From Peronospora farinosa (taxonomy: Eukaryota > Oomycota > Peronosporomycetes > Peronosporales > Peronosporaceae): a DNA stretch of 64,000 bases. The DNA lies in assembly GCA_947646735.1 (NCBI GenBank), contig CANTFK010000994.1, positions 186,001-250,000 of the forward strand, read 5' to 3'. Positions 9,573 to 19,524 of this stretch are shown here, piece after piece. The notes beneath the pieces were generated by a model. It saw only the letters and a list, made by a program, of their open reading frames with translations. It was not told the origin of the DNA and did not search any database. The position numbers and the translations under genes were made by a program. The first letter of the stretch is position 1; every line of letters starts with the position of its first letter.

Positions 9573-12500
9573 ATGAATTGTGTCAAGGGTGAAATCCATA
9601 ATGTGCTGTCTATGATGCGTGTAAACGCTCGTTGGGCTAGTGCTGATCGTTTTACACAGGAGATTCCTGCTTCTACACAATCGCCCATGATGCGTGCATT
9701 TAAACAATTACATTACGAATTACAGTCCGTTACAGACCTGAGTGACGTTGATACTGTCACTTATCTATTACCTTTTATTATGGTTATCGAGTCAGAACGT
9801 ACAAGTGGTTTTATTACGGGCGCGGCCATTTCAGCTATCAACAAGTTTCTATTATATGGACTCATTACATGTGAATCTCTTCGAGCTGATGTAGCCATCA
9901 ATCGTATTGCAGTCTGTGTGTATCATTGTAGATTTGAAGAGACTCATCGAGCAGATGATGAAGCCGTTTTGATGAAATTATTGGAGCTTGTAGAATACGC
10001 AGTTCGCTGTGATGCTGGTCATTTAATTTCTGGAGACAATTTGTGGAAAATGCTACAGCTTTGCTACAGTATTCGAAGTCAAACGAGATCATCCATGCAT
10101 TTGTGCCGGTCAGCAGACAATACATTGTCTCATTTGGTATTGACAGTGTTCGATAGAATAGATGAATTGGGATCTCGAAGGAGAAGCAGTCCGTCTTTGA
10201 CGCCGATCTCGCCACAAGTGTTGCAGGATGAATTGGATACAATTAAAGGAAAGGAAGAGACAAATGAAGTACAATCCGAGTACGATGACAGTCTTGGAAT
10301 TGCAGAAGAGCCGATTGTAGTACTAGAAGATCCGACTTCAGAGGTGGCTAAAACAGTGGACAAACCGTACGGGATCCCATTGCTGGAACGGATTCTGCAT
10401 TTTATTTCAAGTTTGACCTCACCGATGGAGAACGAAGAAATGACGTGTGTTCAGGGACTGAGGCTGATCAATGTTGTGCTAGAGACGGCTGGCACGGGGC
10501 TTGGAAATCACCCATGCTTGGTTTCAGTATTGCAAGGAGATTTGTCCAAGTTTTTGCTTCAAAATTCGGAAACTGAGGAGCTGGGTATTTTGTCGCTCAC
10601 ACTGCGCGTTGTGTTTAACCTGTTCAACTCGATTAAGGACCACCTAAAAGTGCAGCTGGAAGTATTTTTTACAAGTGTTCATATGCGCATTATCGATTCA
10701 CCGTCTTGCTCGGATGAACAAAAGGAGTTGGCATTGGAATCGTTGCTTGAGTTTTGCCGGGAACCAGCGCTCATGCTGGACTTGTACATTAATTATGATT
10801 GTGATGTACATTGTACGAACTTGTTCGAGGTATTATGTAAGTCACTGGCGAAGAATTGTCAATCCATGTGCGGCGCTGACGGCAGTCTTAACGCATTGAC
10901 GTTGCTGTGTCTCGAGGGGCTGTTGGCAGTGATTGAGTCCATTGCTCGACGTTGTCCGTTGAACACCCCAGCAAAAACGTTAGGGTCCAAGACCTTTGGA
11001 AGCAACTCAGGTGTCTTAAGTTTGAAGGGTTCTGATTTAGCACGGTTTACGACTGGAGCACTTCCTGACACTGAGAACACGTCTGGTGATTTTCCAATGG
11101 AGGACATTTCACCGATGTCTTCAGTGCGGGATCTTATGCACCTCATGATGTCAGGAAGTGAAAGCGACTCGGAATCAGAGCAAAGTGAGCAGGATAACCC
11201 AGCAGACCAGCTGGCGTGGCTACACACCGCTCGTGAACGAACTGCCGAAGTGATGCAGCAGCGCAAACGAACCAAAAAACGGTATGCGTTGGCAGCGGAG
11301 AAATTTAATCACGACCAGAAGAATTGGATGGCATATTCACAGCAAATTGGACTTCTGCCAGAGAAGCTAACACCTGAATCTGTCGCGTCATTCCTGCTGC
11401 ACACGCCTGGTTTAGACAAGACGCTCATTGGCGACTACATCGGCGACGGTCCGGTTGAGAAGTATCCGTTTAATGCTGCGGTGCGAGATGCTTATGTTGC
11501 AATGTTCGACTTTCGTTCGGCGCCGTCATTGGATGAGGCACTGCGAATGTTTTTGGCGAAGTTTCGACTACCTGGTGAGGCGCAAAAAATCGATCGGATG
11601 ATGGAAGCTTTTTCAAAGCAGTTGTATCTGCAAGCAGGTTCTTCGGGGCCTTTAGCAGACGCCGATGCCGCCTATGTTTTGTCATTTAGTATCATCATGC
11701 TGAACACAGATTTGCACTCGGACCACATCGCAAAGAAAATGACGGTGGAAGAGTTTCTTCGCAACAATCGTGGAATTAACGCAGGCCAAGATCTGCCGAC
11801 GGAGTATCTGACGAACCTATACTACAATATTCTGGAGAAGGAAATACAAATGCAGCATGATGTGTCCGATTTTGTAGAGTCGTCGTCCTCGACGGTTGAC
11901 AGATACTCAATGCAGTGGGAGGGGGTACTGAAGCGCTCGAAGAACGTAGTCGGCGCAAGCTTTACTTCGAATACGAGTATTTTGAAGCTTCGTGCTGGTC
12001 TCTACGAAAAGGACATGTTCAACTTGATCTCTGAAAGCACTATCAATAGCATATTGTTGGCGTTCGAGAGGACATGCGACTTGAACAATATGGAGCGTGC
12101 TTTGGAGGGGCTAAGTAACTGCGCCAAGATCATGCTTTACTTCGATATGCTGGATGAGTTTAACAAAACTATGGGCGCTCTTTCGTCGTACTTCCTCACT
12201 TTCGCTCACGGCATTTTGAGCGGTGAAAAAGTGTATGTGCCGCCGAGCTCGTTGAAACGCTCTGCATCTGCATCTACCTCGCTCCCCTCACCGCCCGACC
12301 CTGGATTAACGGTGGCAAATGGAGAGCAAATTATCCATTGCCAGGACGATGGTTCCGAAATTGAGATCGTGGCAGCTTCGCAGCAACCAGGTGGCTCTTT
12401 CGACGAAGATGTCGTGCAAGGTGCAAAGACGCGTCGTGCGCTTCTATCGCTGAGATTGCTATTCCATTTTGTGCAGAATAAGAGCGAATACTTTCGCAAG

Positions 12501-14645
12501 GGCTGGGCACATGTGGTAGAGTGCATGCTAATGTTCAATGAGCTGGATGCAGTTCCTACATCATTGGTAGAGATTGATGATTTTGTAGACTCGCGTGGTG
12601 TGCCTTTGCCTCCAATTCAAGGCGGAATGTCGATACATGCCCCCTCCCAGTCTAAGTTGTCGTCAGGTCGTGAACAGAGTGGAACAGGTCTTTCTGGAAA
12701 GACCCGTGAGCGCTCCAGACGACAAGCAGAGCGCCAATCCGCGATCCGAAGTCGTATGAAAAGCATGACACAGGCTAGTCAGGGTACTGCCTATGGGAGT
12801 CACGGACAAAGTGTCAATAGTAGTTCCCTCTGGGGCTCTTTGTCATACTATCTCTGGGCTGAAGAGGAGAAGATTGACGAAAGTTTCTCGTTGGTAAATA
12901 AAATGCTTCATAAAGAGGTAATGACGCTTGGCGGTGGAATCCTTGAGAAGGAAAATTGGCTTCGTTTGACCCGCAAACTGCAGGAAAAGTCACTTACAAG
13001 CCTGCTCGAGACATTGATCTTGTGTCGCGATCCGTTCAAGTGCATTGTGCAGGCGTCTGATTCGGGTGTAGATGCAATGATGCAGGAAAACGCGATTTTG
13101 GTGCTAGAGCTAAGTGTGGACACCATCTTGGTCAACTCGCACCGCATCTTGCAGCTTAACTTGTGGGACTTTTTCCACCTGTACGCGAAGCGCATTCTTT
13201 CGACACCATTGAACGAGCTTCACATGCAGGGACTTGTTGAACGTGTAGTTGTGCATATCCTGCGAGTCAGTATTCGACTTTTTCACGACGAGCAAGTGCG
13301 TCCGAAATTGATGGCAACACTTGAGCTGCTTTTGACGATGGATCAGGATATTAACAAGGCGTTGAGCGACCGAATAGCATCGGGCATCACAATGTTGCTC
13401 AAGGCAAACAGCGTCTACATGCACGACTTTCACGACTGGAAGGTGCTCTTGGGCATCTTGAGCAATGTGGTCGGATATATCAACAGTCGATCAGCCTGCT
13501 GGGAGAGCGTGATTGTGCTTGCTGAAGGCGGACACTTAAATGATGACAACTTTACGCCGTGGATGTCTCTATGCTGTGAATTTGTTCGTCACCGGACATC
13601 TTACGCAGTTGATGCATTAAAGCTTCTTCAAGGACTGGCAAACAGTGACAACACATATAACATGAATGGGACCTCGTGGCTTCAAGTCATGCGGGTGATG
13701 CTAAACTACCTGAATGACGATCGAAATCCGGTAGCGAAGACCGCTTGGGAATGCTTGCGCAACTCGTTACTGCTGCCGGGAGTGCCGATTGCGAAAGACA
13801 CCTGGAAACAATGTTTTGATGATATCATCTTTGCGTTTGATGATCAGGTCAATGACATCACTGTGAAGATGACACGTGATGCTCCTCTGTATAGTGTCAC
13901 GTTGTTGTCCAAGACATTTCTCCACAACTTGACTATTTTGATGGAATTACCAAACTTTCCAGAGCTATGGCTGAATGTGCTGCGTCGTCTGGCAAACAAA
14001 CTGGTAGCGCCAAATTCGCCTTCCATGCGATTGCAGCAGCTGAGTGTTGTATTTGAGACGACATTGCAGTCGTTGTATAATCTGCTGCTTGTGCTGAAGG
14101 CCGAAGATATTCTCGAGCGAGTGAGCACCGAAAGTAGCAGTAAAACGCTGTTTGACGAAACATGCGCAGTGATTGATGCCGTGTGTCCACACCTAAAGGA
14201 GCAGTTAGGTCTGATACCCGACGACATCACCGTTGATACGGGCTCGACATTTATCGACGAAAGTGAGCAAATTGACGGCGCCGAGGCTACGGCAGACGAC
14301 ACGAATCCTGCAGAAAGTGTGGAAGTAACTGCCAATGCTATGAAAGTGATTGACGTTGCTGTTTCTACTGAAGTGGCCAAGACTGAAGGCGCTAATGACG
14401 AGGCCAATGAGACGATACCGAATGAAGAGTTGAAGTTCCCACGGGTTGAAGTTGAAGTTGTTGAAGCGGGAGACAAACAAGTCGATTTACCCTACCCCGA
14501 CAAGTCCAACTTAGAGGGGGTGTTTGACTCTTCTATGTCTACATCCAGTGGACATGCGACACTTGAAACTGTCGTTATGGGCGATGGCACGTTTGGGATT
14601 AGGGTGGACGAAGTCATTGTGGACGAAATCATTGAAGCTGTTTAA
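9573..14645 (+). CDS. GBF1/GNOM-type ARF guanine-nucleotide exchange factor (Sec7 domain)
   Basis: Large intronless frame. The frame is open further upstream, but the ATG at 9573 gives MNCVKGEIHNVLSMMRVNARWAS, which matches the conserved N-terminus of GBF1/GNOM proteins, so it is taken as the start (1690 residues). Order: DCB domain (to ~190), HUS region (~300-450), acidic linker, Sec7 domain (~590-790) with FRLPGEAQKIDRMM, whose Glu is the catalytic 'glutamic finger', and SFSIIMLNTDLHSDH, then long HDS helical repeats and an acidic, Val/Glu-rich tail. The protein would activate ARF GTPases at the Golgi for COPI coat assembly, and brefeldin A sensitivity depends on Sec7 residues not judged here. 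It sits 288 bp after the TBC gene on the same strand. Confidence 0.92.
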   Translation: MNCVKGEIHNVLSMMRVNARWASADRFTQEIPASTQSPMMRAFKQLHYELQSVTDLSDVDTVTYLLPFIMVIESERTSGFITGAAISAINKFLLYGLITCESLRADVAINRIAVCVYHCRFEETHRADDEAVLMKLLELVEYAVRCDAGHLISGDNLWKMLQLCYSIRSQTRSSMHLCRSADNTLSHLVLTVFDRIDELGSRRRSSPSLTPISPQVLQDELDTIKGKEETNEVQSEYDDSLGIAEEPIVVLEDPTSEVAKTVDKPYGIPLLERILHFISSLTSPMENEEMTCVQGLRLINVVLETAGTGLGNHPCLVSVLQGDLSKFLLQNSETEELGILSLTLRVVFNLFNSIKDHLKVQLEVFFTSVHMRIIDSPSCSDEQKELALESLLEFCREPALMLDLYINYDCDVHCTNLFEVLCKSLAKNCQSMCGADGSLNALTLLCLEGLLAVIESIARRCPLNTPAKTLGSKTFGSNSGVLSLKGSDLARFTTGALPDTENTSGDFPMEDISPMSSVRDLMHLMMSGSESDSESEQSEQDNPADQLAWLHTARERTAEVMQQRKRTKKRYALAAEKFNHDQKNWMAYSQQIGLLPEKLTPESVASFLLHTPGLDKTLIGDYIGDGPVEKYPFNAAVRDAYVAMFDFRSAPSLDEALRMFLAKFRLPGEAQKIDRMMEAFSKQLYLQAGSSGPLADADAAYVLSFSIIMLNTDLHSDHIAKKMTVEEFLRNNRGINAGQDLPTEYLTNLYYNILEKEIQMQHDVSDFVESSSSTVDRYSMQWEGVLKRSKNVVGASFTSNTSILKLRAGLYEKDMFNLISESTINSILLAFERTCDLNNMERALEGLSNCAKIMLYFDMLDEFNKTMGALSSYFLTFAHGILSGEKVYVPPSSLKRSASASTSLPSPPDPGLTVANGEQIIHCQDDGSEIEIVAASQQPGGSFDEDVVQGAKTRRALLSLRLLFHFVQNKSEYFRKGWAHVVECMLMFNELDAVPTSLVEIDDFVDSRGVPLPPIQGGMSIHAPSQSKLSSGREQSGTGLSGKTRERSRRQAERQSAIRSRMKSMTQASQGTAYGSHGQSVNSSSLWGSLSYYLWAEEEKIDESFSLVNKMLHKEVMTLGGGILEKENWLRLTRKLQEKSLTSLLETLILCRDPFKCIVQASDSGVDAMMQENAILVLELSVDTILVNSHRILQLNLWDFFHLYAKRILSTPLNELHMQGLVERVVVHILRVSIRLFHDEQVRPKLMATLELLLTMDQDINKALSDRIASGITMLLKANSVYMHDFHDWKVLLGILSNVVGYINSRSACWESVIVLAEGGHLNDDNFTPWMSLCCEFVRHRTSYAVDALKLLQGLANSDNTYNMNGTSWLQVMRVMLNYLNDDRNPVAKTAWECLRNSLLLPGVPIAKDTWKQCFDDIIFAFDDQVNDITVKMTRDAPLYSVTLLSKTFLHNLTILMELPNFPELWLNVLRRLANKLVAPNSPSMRLQQLSVVFETTLQSLYNLLLVLKAEDILERVSTESSSKTLFDETCAVIDAVCPHLKEQLGLIPDDITVDTGSTFIDESEQIDGAEATADDTNPAESVEVTANAMKVIDVAVSTEVAKTEGANDEANETIPNEELKFPRVEVEVVEAGDKQVDLPYPDKSNLEGVFDSSMSTSSGHATLETVVMGDGTFGIRVDEVIVDEIIEAV

Positions 14646-14811
14646 GTTGCAATAATGTGTAGAGAACACCATTTAGTGTAGAAAAATGCTTAATTTGTGT
14701 ACCACACTAGGATTTTCCCAGTAATTGCCTCATTTCTCAAAACGTGTCGTGATAAACTGAAGACTCGGAGCAGTCGACTTTGCGGACTTATCCTGCAGTA
14801 CAGAGAGCATA

Positions 14812-16377
14812 ATGTCGAGTGAAACGTCGAATGTTGCTAAGATCGAGTCAGGAGCTTTGATTTCGTCCACGTGTGAGGCCGTAGATCCCTCTGTGAAGAC
14901 CGTTATGCCGTCCCAAAAGAAGGTCATGAAGGCGAAGATTAAGGCGGTTATTGCTGCGGTTGCTGCAACTCAAGCTGAAGAGGAAGACATGTACAATCTA
15001 TGTGTGGACCACCCGTACTTGAGTGTGCTATACAAGCGCATCCGCTCGCACCGCAAGAAGCTCGAGAAGATTAAGGGATTAGCGCATGCTCAGGCGAATG
15101 AGGGAAAAGTGCTCAATGCTCAGCAATTGGAGCTTATGAGCAACAAGGCACCGCTGGAGAAGCTTGTAGTAGAGCTAGAGATGCTTCGAGAGCAGTTTGT
15201 TGTTGTTTACAGCCAGGAACTCGAGCAGAAGCAGCAACAGAAGCAGCAAAAGGCTGCAGTTGAGCCTGTTGCAGAAGAAACTGGACAGGTGAAGGAGAAA
15301 GAGGATGTTGAGCAGGAAAAACGAGCTCAAGAGGTGGAGAAGGACGTTCAGGTGGTGAAGGAGACGGTTGAGAAGGTGGAGAACTGTGCTAATGTGTACG
15401 AGTTGCTAAAGACACTGCATGTAGTTAACCTGCATCAATCTCTGGGTAAAGAGGTGCCTATGGTGCTGGACTTTTTTTCCAAGATGCTGCTGGGCAATAC
15501 ACGCCCACCTGCTGAGGTGTCGTACGAGGAGAACTTGATAGAGTCGCTGGAGGAAGCCAAGAAATATCTAATGAAGAGTGACAAGGTGTTTGCGTGTGAC
15601 ACGACCTATAACAGCTTACGGGCGTTTGTGGACGAGTTGGCAAACTTGTCTTCAAAAAAGCCGGAGCAGGCTATGGCCGGACTTGTTCACGATGCGAAGA
15701 ACTCTGCCACTTTAGTTGAGGAGACTTTGGACGTCCCTGTTGTGCCTGCTGAGATTAACATGATGCCGCAGATCAGCTTCTTTGCTGAATCACAGCTTGA
15801 GTCAGAAAAGGACGAGACTGCTCCAGAAGTCAAGGTGGCCGAATTGCAAGCAGAAATAACCAAAGTTGCGGCTGCTGATACTCAGGACAAGCTCTTCCCT
15901 GAAGTTGGCGAGAAAAATGAAGCCCGGATTGAAGAGCAAGTTCGAGTGCAAGCTGAGGCTCCATTTGCCGTAAAGTCGGTTTCTGCTCCGCCTCTCTCGT
16001 TCGCAGCGGTTGCTGCTGGAGTTTCTGATGAGGGCACGCCTTTTCCTTCGGCTTCGTCTGGATCATCTGGTAATGAGAAGAAGGAGTTTGGTCCAGAAGG
16101 AAATAGCCCACAGGGCAAGAATATTCGCCGCCGCGGCCAGGGACGCTGGAGAGAGAAAGGTAGTAATAGTAACAGTGGTGGCAACAAATCTGGCAATGGG
16201 TCTTCTACGAAGCCGCGTCGTTCTCGTGCGCCACGCGCAACCGACATGAACAGTGGCGTGCATGGATACAAACGCAGCGGATCGAAGGAGGGCGGACGCC
16301 ATCGCGTTGAGCGTGGCTCGCGAAAGCAGGACTCTTCGCAGCAGCCCACGACCCCCATGATCGTGCCACACGCGTGA
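14812..16377 (+). CDS. Caprin-like RNA-binding protein (HR1 helical region plus RGG/SR-like C-terminus)
   Basis: 521 residues from ATG 14812, 166 bp after the ARF-GEF stop. Residues ~75-125 (RSHRKKLEKIKGLAHAQAN, GKVLNAQQLELMSNK) and ~210-275 (ending ACDTTYNSLRAFVDEL) follow the layout of the caprin homology region, where human caprin-1 has KKGK..LNQDQL..VSKY and CGTTYKVLKEIVERV. A charged Gln/Lys/Glu coiled coil lies between them. The C-terminus is rich in Gly, Arg, Ser and Asn with RRRGQGRWREKG and several RG dipeptides, as expected of a low-complexity RNA-binding tail. Animal caprins bind G3BP and mRNA in stress granules. The match is in pattern, not high identity, so 'caprin-like' is an inference. 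Confidence 0.62.
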   Translation: MSSETSNVAKIESGALISSTCEAVDPSVKTVMPSQKKVMKAKIKAVIAAVAATQAEEEDMYNLCVDHPYLSVLYKRIRSHRKKLEKIKGLAHAQANEGKVLNAQQLELMSNKAPLEKLVVELEMLREQFVVVYSQELEQKQQQKQQKAAVEPVAEETGQVKEKEDVEQEKRAQEVEKDVQVVKETVEKVENCANVYELLKTLHVVNLHQSLGKEVPMVLDFFSKMLLGNTRPPAEVSYEENLIESLEEAKKYLMKSDKVFACDTTYNSLRAFVDELANLSSKKPEQAMAGLVHDAKNSATLVEETLDVPVVPAEINMMPQISFFAESQLESEKDETAPEVKVAELQAEITKVAAADTQDKLFPEVGEKNEARIEEQVRVQAEAPFAVKSVSAPPLSFAAVAAGVSDEGTPFPSASSGSSGNEKKEFGPEGNSPQGKNIRRRGQGRWREKGSNSNSGGNKSGNGSSTKPRRSRAPRATDMNSGVHGYKRSGSKEGGRHRVERGSRKQDSSQQPTTPMIVPHA

Positions 16378-16639
16378 GAAAAACGATTTGATGCACGGAC
16401 GAGGTGTCTTAATGCGCACGCGTAGTGCATTATCTTTCCAAGATACTCGGATGAGGTAGTCAGAGCTTCGCATACAAAATAATGGCAACCAATACAGTTT
16501 TTGCTAGCGATTTCCACACAATTATTGTTGAAAGTAAAAATTAATGGTCAAAAATTGTCTTTTTGTACAAGAACCGTGTATTATATCTGGCAGTCATGTC
16601 ACTACTATAATAATACTACCTCTAGTAATAGGTGGTAAG

Positions 16640-16711
16640 TGCTCATAGTAACAAACTATTACTATGAGCAAGTAGTAGTACTTACTACTATAAACTATTA
16701 CTATGAGCAAG
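16640..16711 (+). promoter_or_regulatory. Leader hairpin and duplicated start region of the DHHC gene, with a three-codon upstream ORF
   Basis: A 20-bp exact direct repeat occurs at 16653-16672 and 16692-16711. The second copy holds the gene's start codon (16703). The first copy holds an ATG at 16664 that reads Met-Ser-Lys then TAG, a minimal upstream ORF. The first copy also pairs with 16640-16651 (12-bp arms 16640-16651 and 16659-16670, 7-nt loop). This could damp or tune initiation at the main ATG; the effect is inference. Confidence 0.5.
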
Positions 16712-17440
16712 AGCTTCGTAGCTGTCGTTGTTGGACTCATTCTGCTCAAGTTGTACACGTGGATAGTAGTGCTACGTCCCTATTCCAGTCTTCTGCTTAA
16801 TTTTTTCTACTTATTTACCACCGTCTGTATGATATGGAGTTACGTGCGAGCGATGAAGTCTCGTCCTGCCAATAGGAAACACATTAGTGACACTAATCAC
16901 GTATCCGAACGAGCAACTCGTTATTGCGAGCGATGTGATACCGATAAACCGATGCACGTTCATCACTGTTCCGTATGCAATCGATGCGTGTATCGAATGG
17001 ACCATCACTGCCCCTGGACAGGAAACTGTGTGGCCTGGAACAACAAAAAGTTTTTTCTGCTGTTTCTTCTGTACACGTCACTGAGCTGCTTGACTTTTAA
17101 TGTGATGACCTCCCAATTGATATGGGACACGAACTTGAAACAGTGTGAGTTCCTGCTCAAATGTTCCTGGGCGTTGTCGCTGGGCATCGGTTTGCTTTTG
17201 GCAGGATACTTCATGTTCCATCTATGGCTGTTGCGAGAAGGCAAGACGACGCTTGAGTTTTTGGCTGGAAAGAGAGGAGAACTAGCGGACTGCAGTTTCA
17301 TACACAATTTGACGGTATACTTTGGTTGTGACGTGTGGAACTGGTGGCTGCCAATAGATCCGATCCTGAACGCTGCTATGAGAGGAAAAACTGAACGTGA
17401 TGGAGAACACGGAGAGGAGATACTCGAACTTGTCATGTAA
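16703..17440 (+). CDS. DHHC-type protein S-palmitoyltransferase
   Basis: 245 residues. Two N-terminal membrane helices (VAVVVGLILLKLYTWIVVL; SLLLNFFYLFTTVCMIW) precede the cysteine-rich domain, with RYCERC, HVHHCSVCNRCVYRMDHHCPW and NCVAWNNKKFF, including the catalytic DHHC cysteine and the zinc ligands. Two further helices follow, then the TTxE motif (KTTLEFL) typical of the family. These enzymes attach palmitate to cysteines of membrane-associated proteins, usually at ER or Golgi. The length is near the lower end for the family, and the first helix begins almost at the start, so a missing 5' exon cannot be excluded. It converges with the minus-strand bromodomain gene, with only 65 bp between stops. 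Confidence 0.9.
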   Translation: MSKSFVAVVVGLILLKLYTWIVVLRPYSSLLLNFFYLFTTVCMIWSYVRAMKSRPANRKHISDTNHVSERATRYCERCDTDKPMHVHHCSVCNRCVYRMDHHCPWTGNCVAWNNKKFFLLFLLYTSLSCLTFNVMTSQLIWDTNLKQCEFLLKCSWALSLGIGLLLAGYFMFHLWLLREGKTTLEFLAGKRGELADCSFIHNLTVYFGCDVWNWWLPIDPILNAAMRGKTERDGEHGEEILELVM

Positions 17441-17505
17441 TAGCAAAAGGCAGAATATGAATACACTACACTTGCTGAAAACAAATTGCTGCTTTGCGGA
17501 TCGAC

Positions 17506-18638
17506 TCACTTCTCTTTCTTCTTTTCTTTGCGTTTCTTCTTGTCTTTCTTGCGCTTTTTGCGCTCCTGCTGCAGCTCGTCGAGCGTCTTCTTGTAATCCG
17601 ACAATTTTGACTCGTAAAGCTGTTCAATCTCAATGGCCATTTGGTGCACCGGTTCGCCCACACGATTAAATGTTTTGGCATTTGCAGCCATGAGCTTAAT
17701 GTCATTCGTAAGCTGGTCGATCTTGGTGTACTCCGCATGCTCCACCTTCTCTTTCATCCGTGTCAAGTCCATCGGGCTCTTCACATAGTCAAAGTAGTTG
17801 GGTACACCAAGGCGCTTGCAATTCTCCTTTGTAAACTTTGGCAAAAATGGGTTTCCCGGCTTACCACCGACAACCCATCCTGCCCAGGTAAGTGCCCGCA
17901 ACTCAGCCACAAGTGGAGCCAGCAATTTTTGCAGCGTCAAGGCGTCTTCTCTCTCCCTCTTCTTCTTTTTCTTTTCCTTTTTTTCCTTGCGGTCCTTATC
18001 GTCCTTAAACCTGCCCTTTTGTTTCTCCGCATGAGCTGCTCGTTCAGCACCTGTTGGAGGTGGCGCATGAATTAATCCTGGTGTCTTACGACTTTTGAGT
18101 GGATGCAGTACGGGGCCTCTCTTGCTCCCTGCAGGCAGCTGCAATGCACTCTTCACCACACTCTCAGGCAGCGGCTCAATAGGTCGATCAAAAGGCACGC
18201 CATCCAGCAGCGCCATCAGGTCCCCCTTGGCCTCGTTGGGCATCAATGAATCTTGAGCCACGCCCACCCCGCGCAGCAGGTGATGATAAGTGCTGGGCAG
18301 AGTCGTCTTCGCCATCTTGGCCAATTCCGGCTCCAGTTTGTAGTAGGTCATTAAGTTACGATAGTCGATCTCATCTGCTTCAACTAGAAATATAATATTA
18401 CATGTAAGAATTATTATTAAAAGAAAGAAAATATCAAAAAAAGAGGGACGTACTATTCTGACAGCCTCGGACAAGGTAAAACTTTTCTGTATCTAGCGTT
18501 GCTATGAAGGCGATGCAAGAAGCAGTTAGTATAGGAGAAAAGATTGTCTATTCGATTAACTAGTTATGTAATAGCCATCAGTCGGGAGCATGCATTAAGA
18601 ACACGTCAAACAGATTAAAGACCCGTACCATTTGCCAT
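17506..18638 (-). CDS. MED19-like / bromodomain fusion protein, two exons
   Basis: The main exon is 17506-18383. It has no ATG near its 5' end. A GT-AG intron from 18628 to 18384 joins it in frame to a tiny first exon 18629-18638 (Met-Ala-Asn plus one base), giving 295 residues starting MANVEADEIDYRNLMTYYKL. Residues ~10-95 (LMTYYKLEPELAKMAKTTLP, HHLLRGVG, PFDRPIEPLPESVVKSALQL) resemble Mediator subunit 19. A Lys/Glu-rich segment follows as in animal MED19, then a bromodomain (~190-275) with PNYFDYVKSPMDLTRMK and the acetyl-lysine-binding Asn in MAANAKTFN. The C-terminus is a KKRKKDKKKRKEKK tail, probably a nuclear localisation signal. The bromodomain is certain; the MED19 assignment is inference. 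Confidence 0.72.
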
Positions 18639-19524
18639 GCTAGCTATCAGTGTCAAAAATGGGATGAAGAGCACTTTTGTCACTAAATTGAAAGAACCAA
18701 TCATATAATTTTATTTATTCACTAACGGTAAAAATCGAATAAGTATACAGCGAGCGACTGCCGTAGGTGGAGGTGTCATCAGCCTCACCTTAATTCGGTA
18801 TAGCGAGTATTGCAGATAATTTATCGCTACAATGCATGTAGTAGATGCTGATCCGGCCAATATTATGTGTCGCATTACTTTTAATACTTTTTCTTAAATA
18901 GTATATTACATATATATATATGCTTGTTTTTCTCGATTAATTGTATATGTACTGTACTATTAAGATTTAGTAGTATGTAACTACTACTGCTGTACTGATC
19001 ACAAAATACTACTCTAGTACCCACTACTACTATTTTCGTTTTTGCAGTTTTCCAGTTAGCAGCAATTTGTTGGCTCAATAAAGTAGACGCTGCAATGTGA
19101 CAATGAATTTGCATTTGAAACTACAACATTGGGCAATTGTTGTTCCGACACTGCGTCATATCGTACTATTGATATACAGGGACTCACTTAAGCATTACAT
19201 TGTTTTTTTTCATGCATGAACCGCCCAGTGATAGACCTATAACTTAAAGATTGAGGCCTACTAATTAAACGTTCTGGTGAAAGGTGTACTGATGGAAACT
19301 ATCACTGATGTCCAAGTTTGCCAGTGATAGATTATATACTCATTGGTTGACAGTCGAACTAGTCCACCGGCTTACTCCGAGGTAACCAGCTAATGAAATA
19401 AAATGCTGGTTCACACAGTTATGATTGGAGCAAAGTTCCGGAGCACTTTAGTGAGGCATGACTACCTTTTGTCGATGCCATCCCCACTCATCGGACAAAT
19501 GGGTCTTAAAACAGCCCAAAATGC
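18639..19524. other. AT-rich spacer, no gene seen
   Basis: Contains several runs of ACT/AGT trinucleotides (around 18955-19035) and a short TATATA tract (18908-18921). No coding frame, tRNA or rRNA signal is visible. It lies between two minus-strand genes and should include the promoter of the bromodomain gene. Confidence 0.55.

Noticed and set aside
13844..14476. 210-residue minus-strand frame opposite the ARF-GEF tail
   Set aside because: Shadow of the acidic Val/Glu/Ala-rich C-terminus; composition is the complement of the real frame.
15882..16517. 211-residue minus-strand frame opposite the caprin-like C-terminus
   Set aside because: Mirror of a Ser/Gly/Arg-rich region; Pro/Leu runs follow from the complementary codons.
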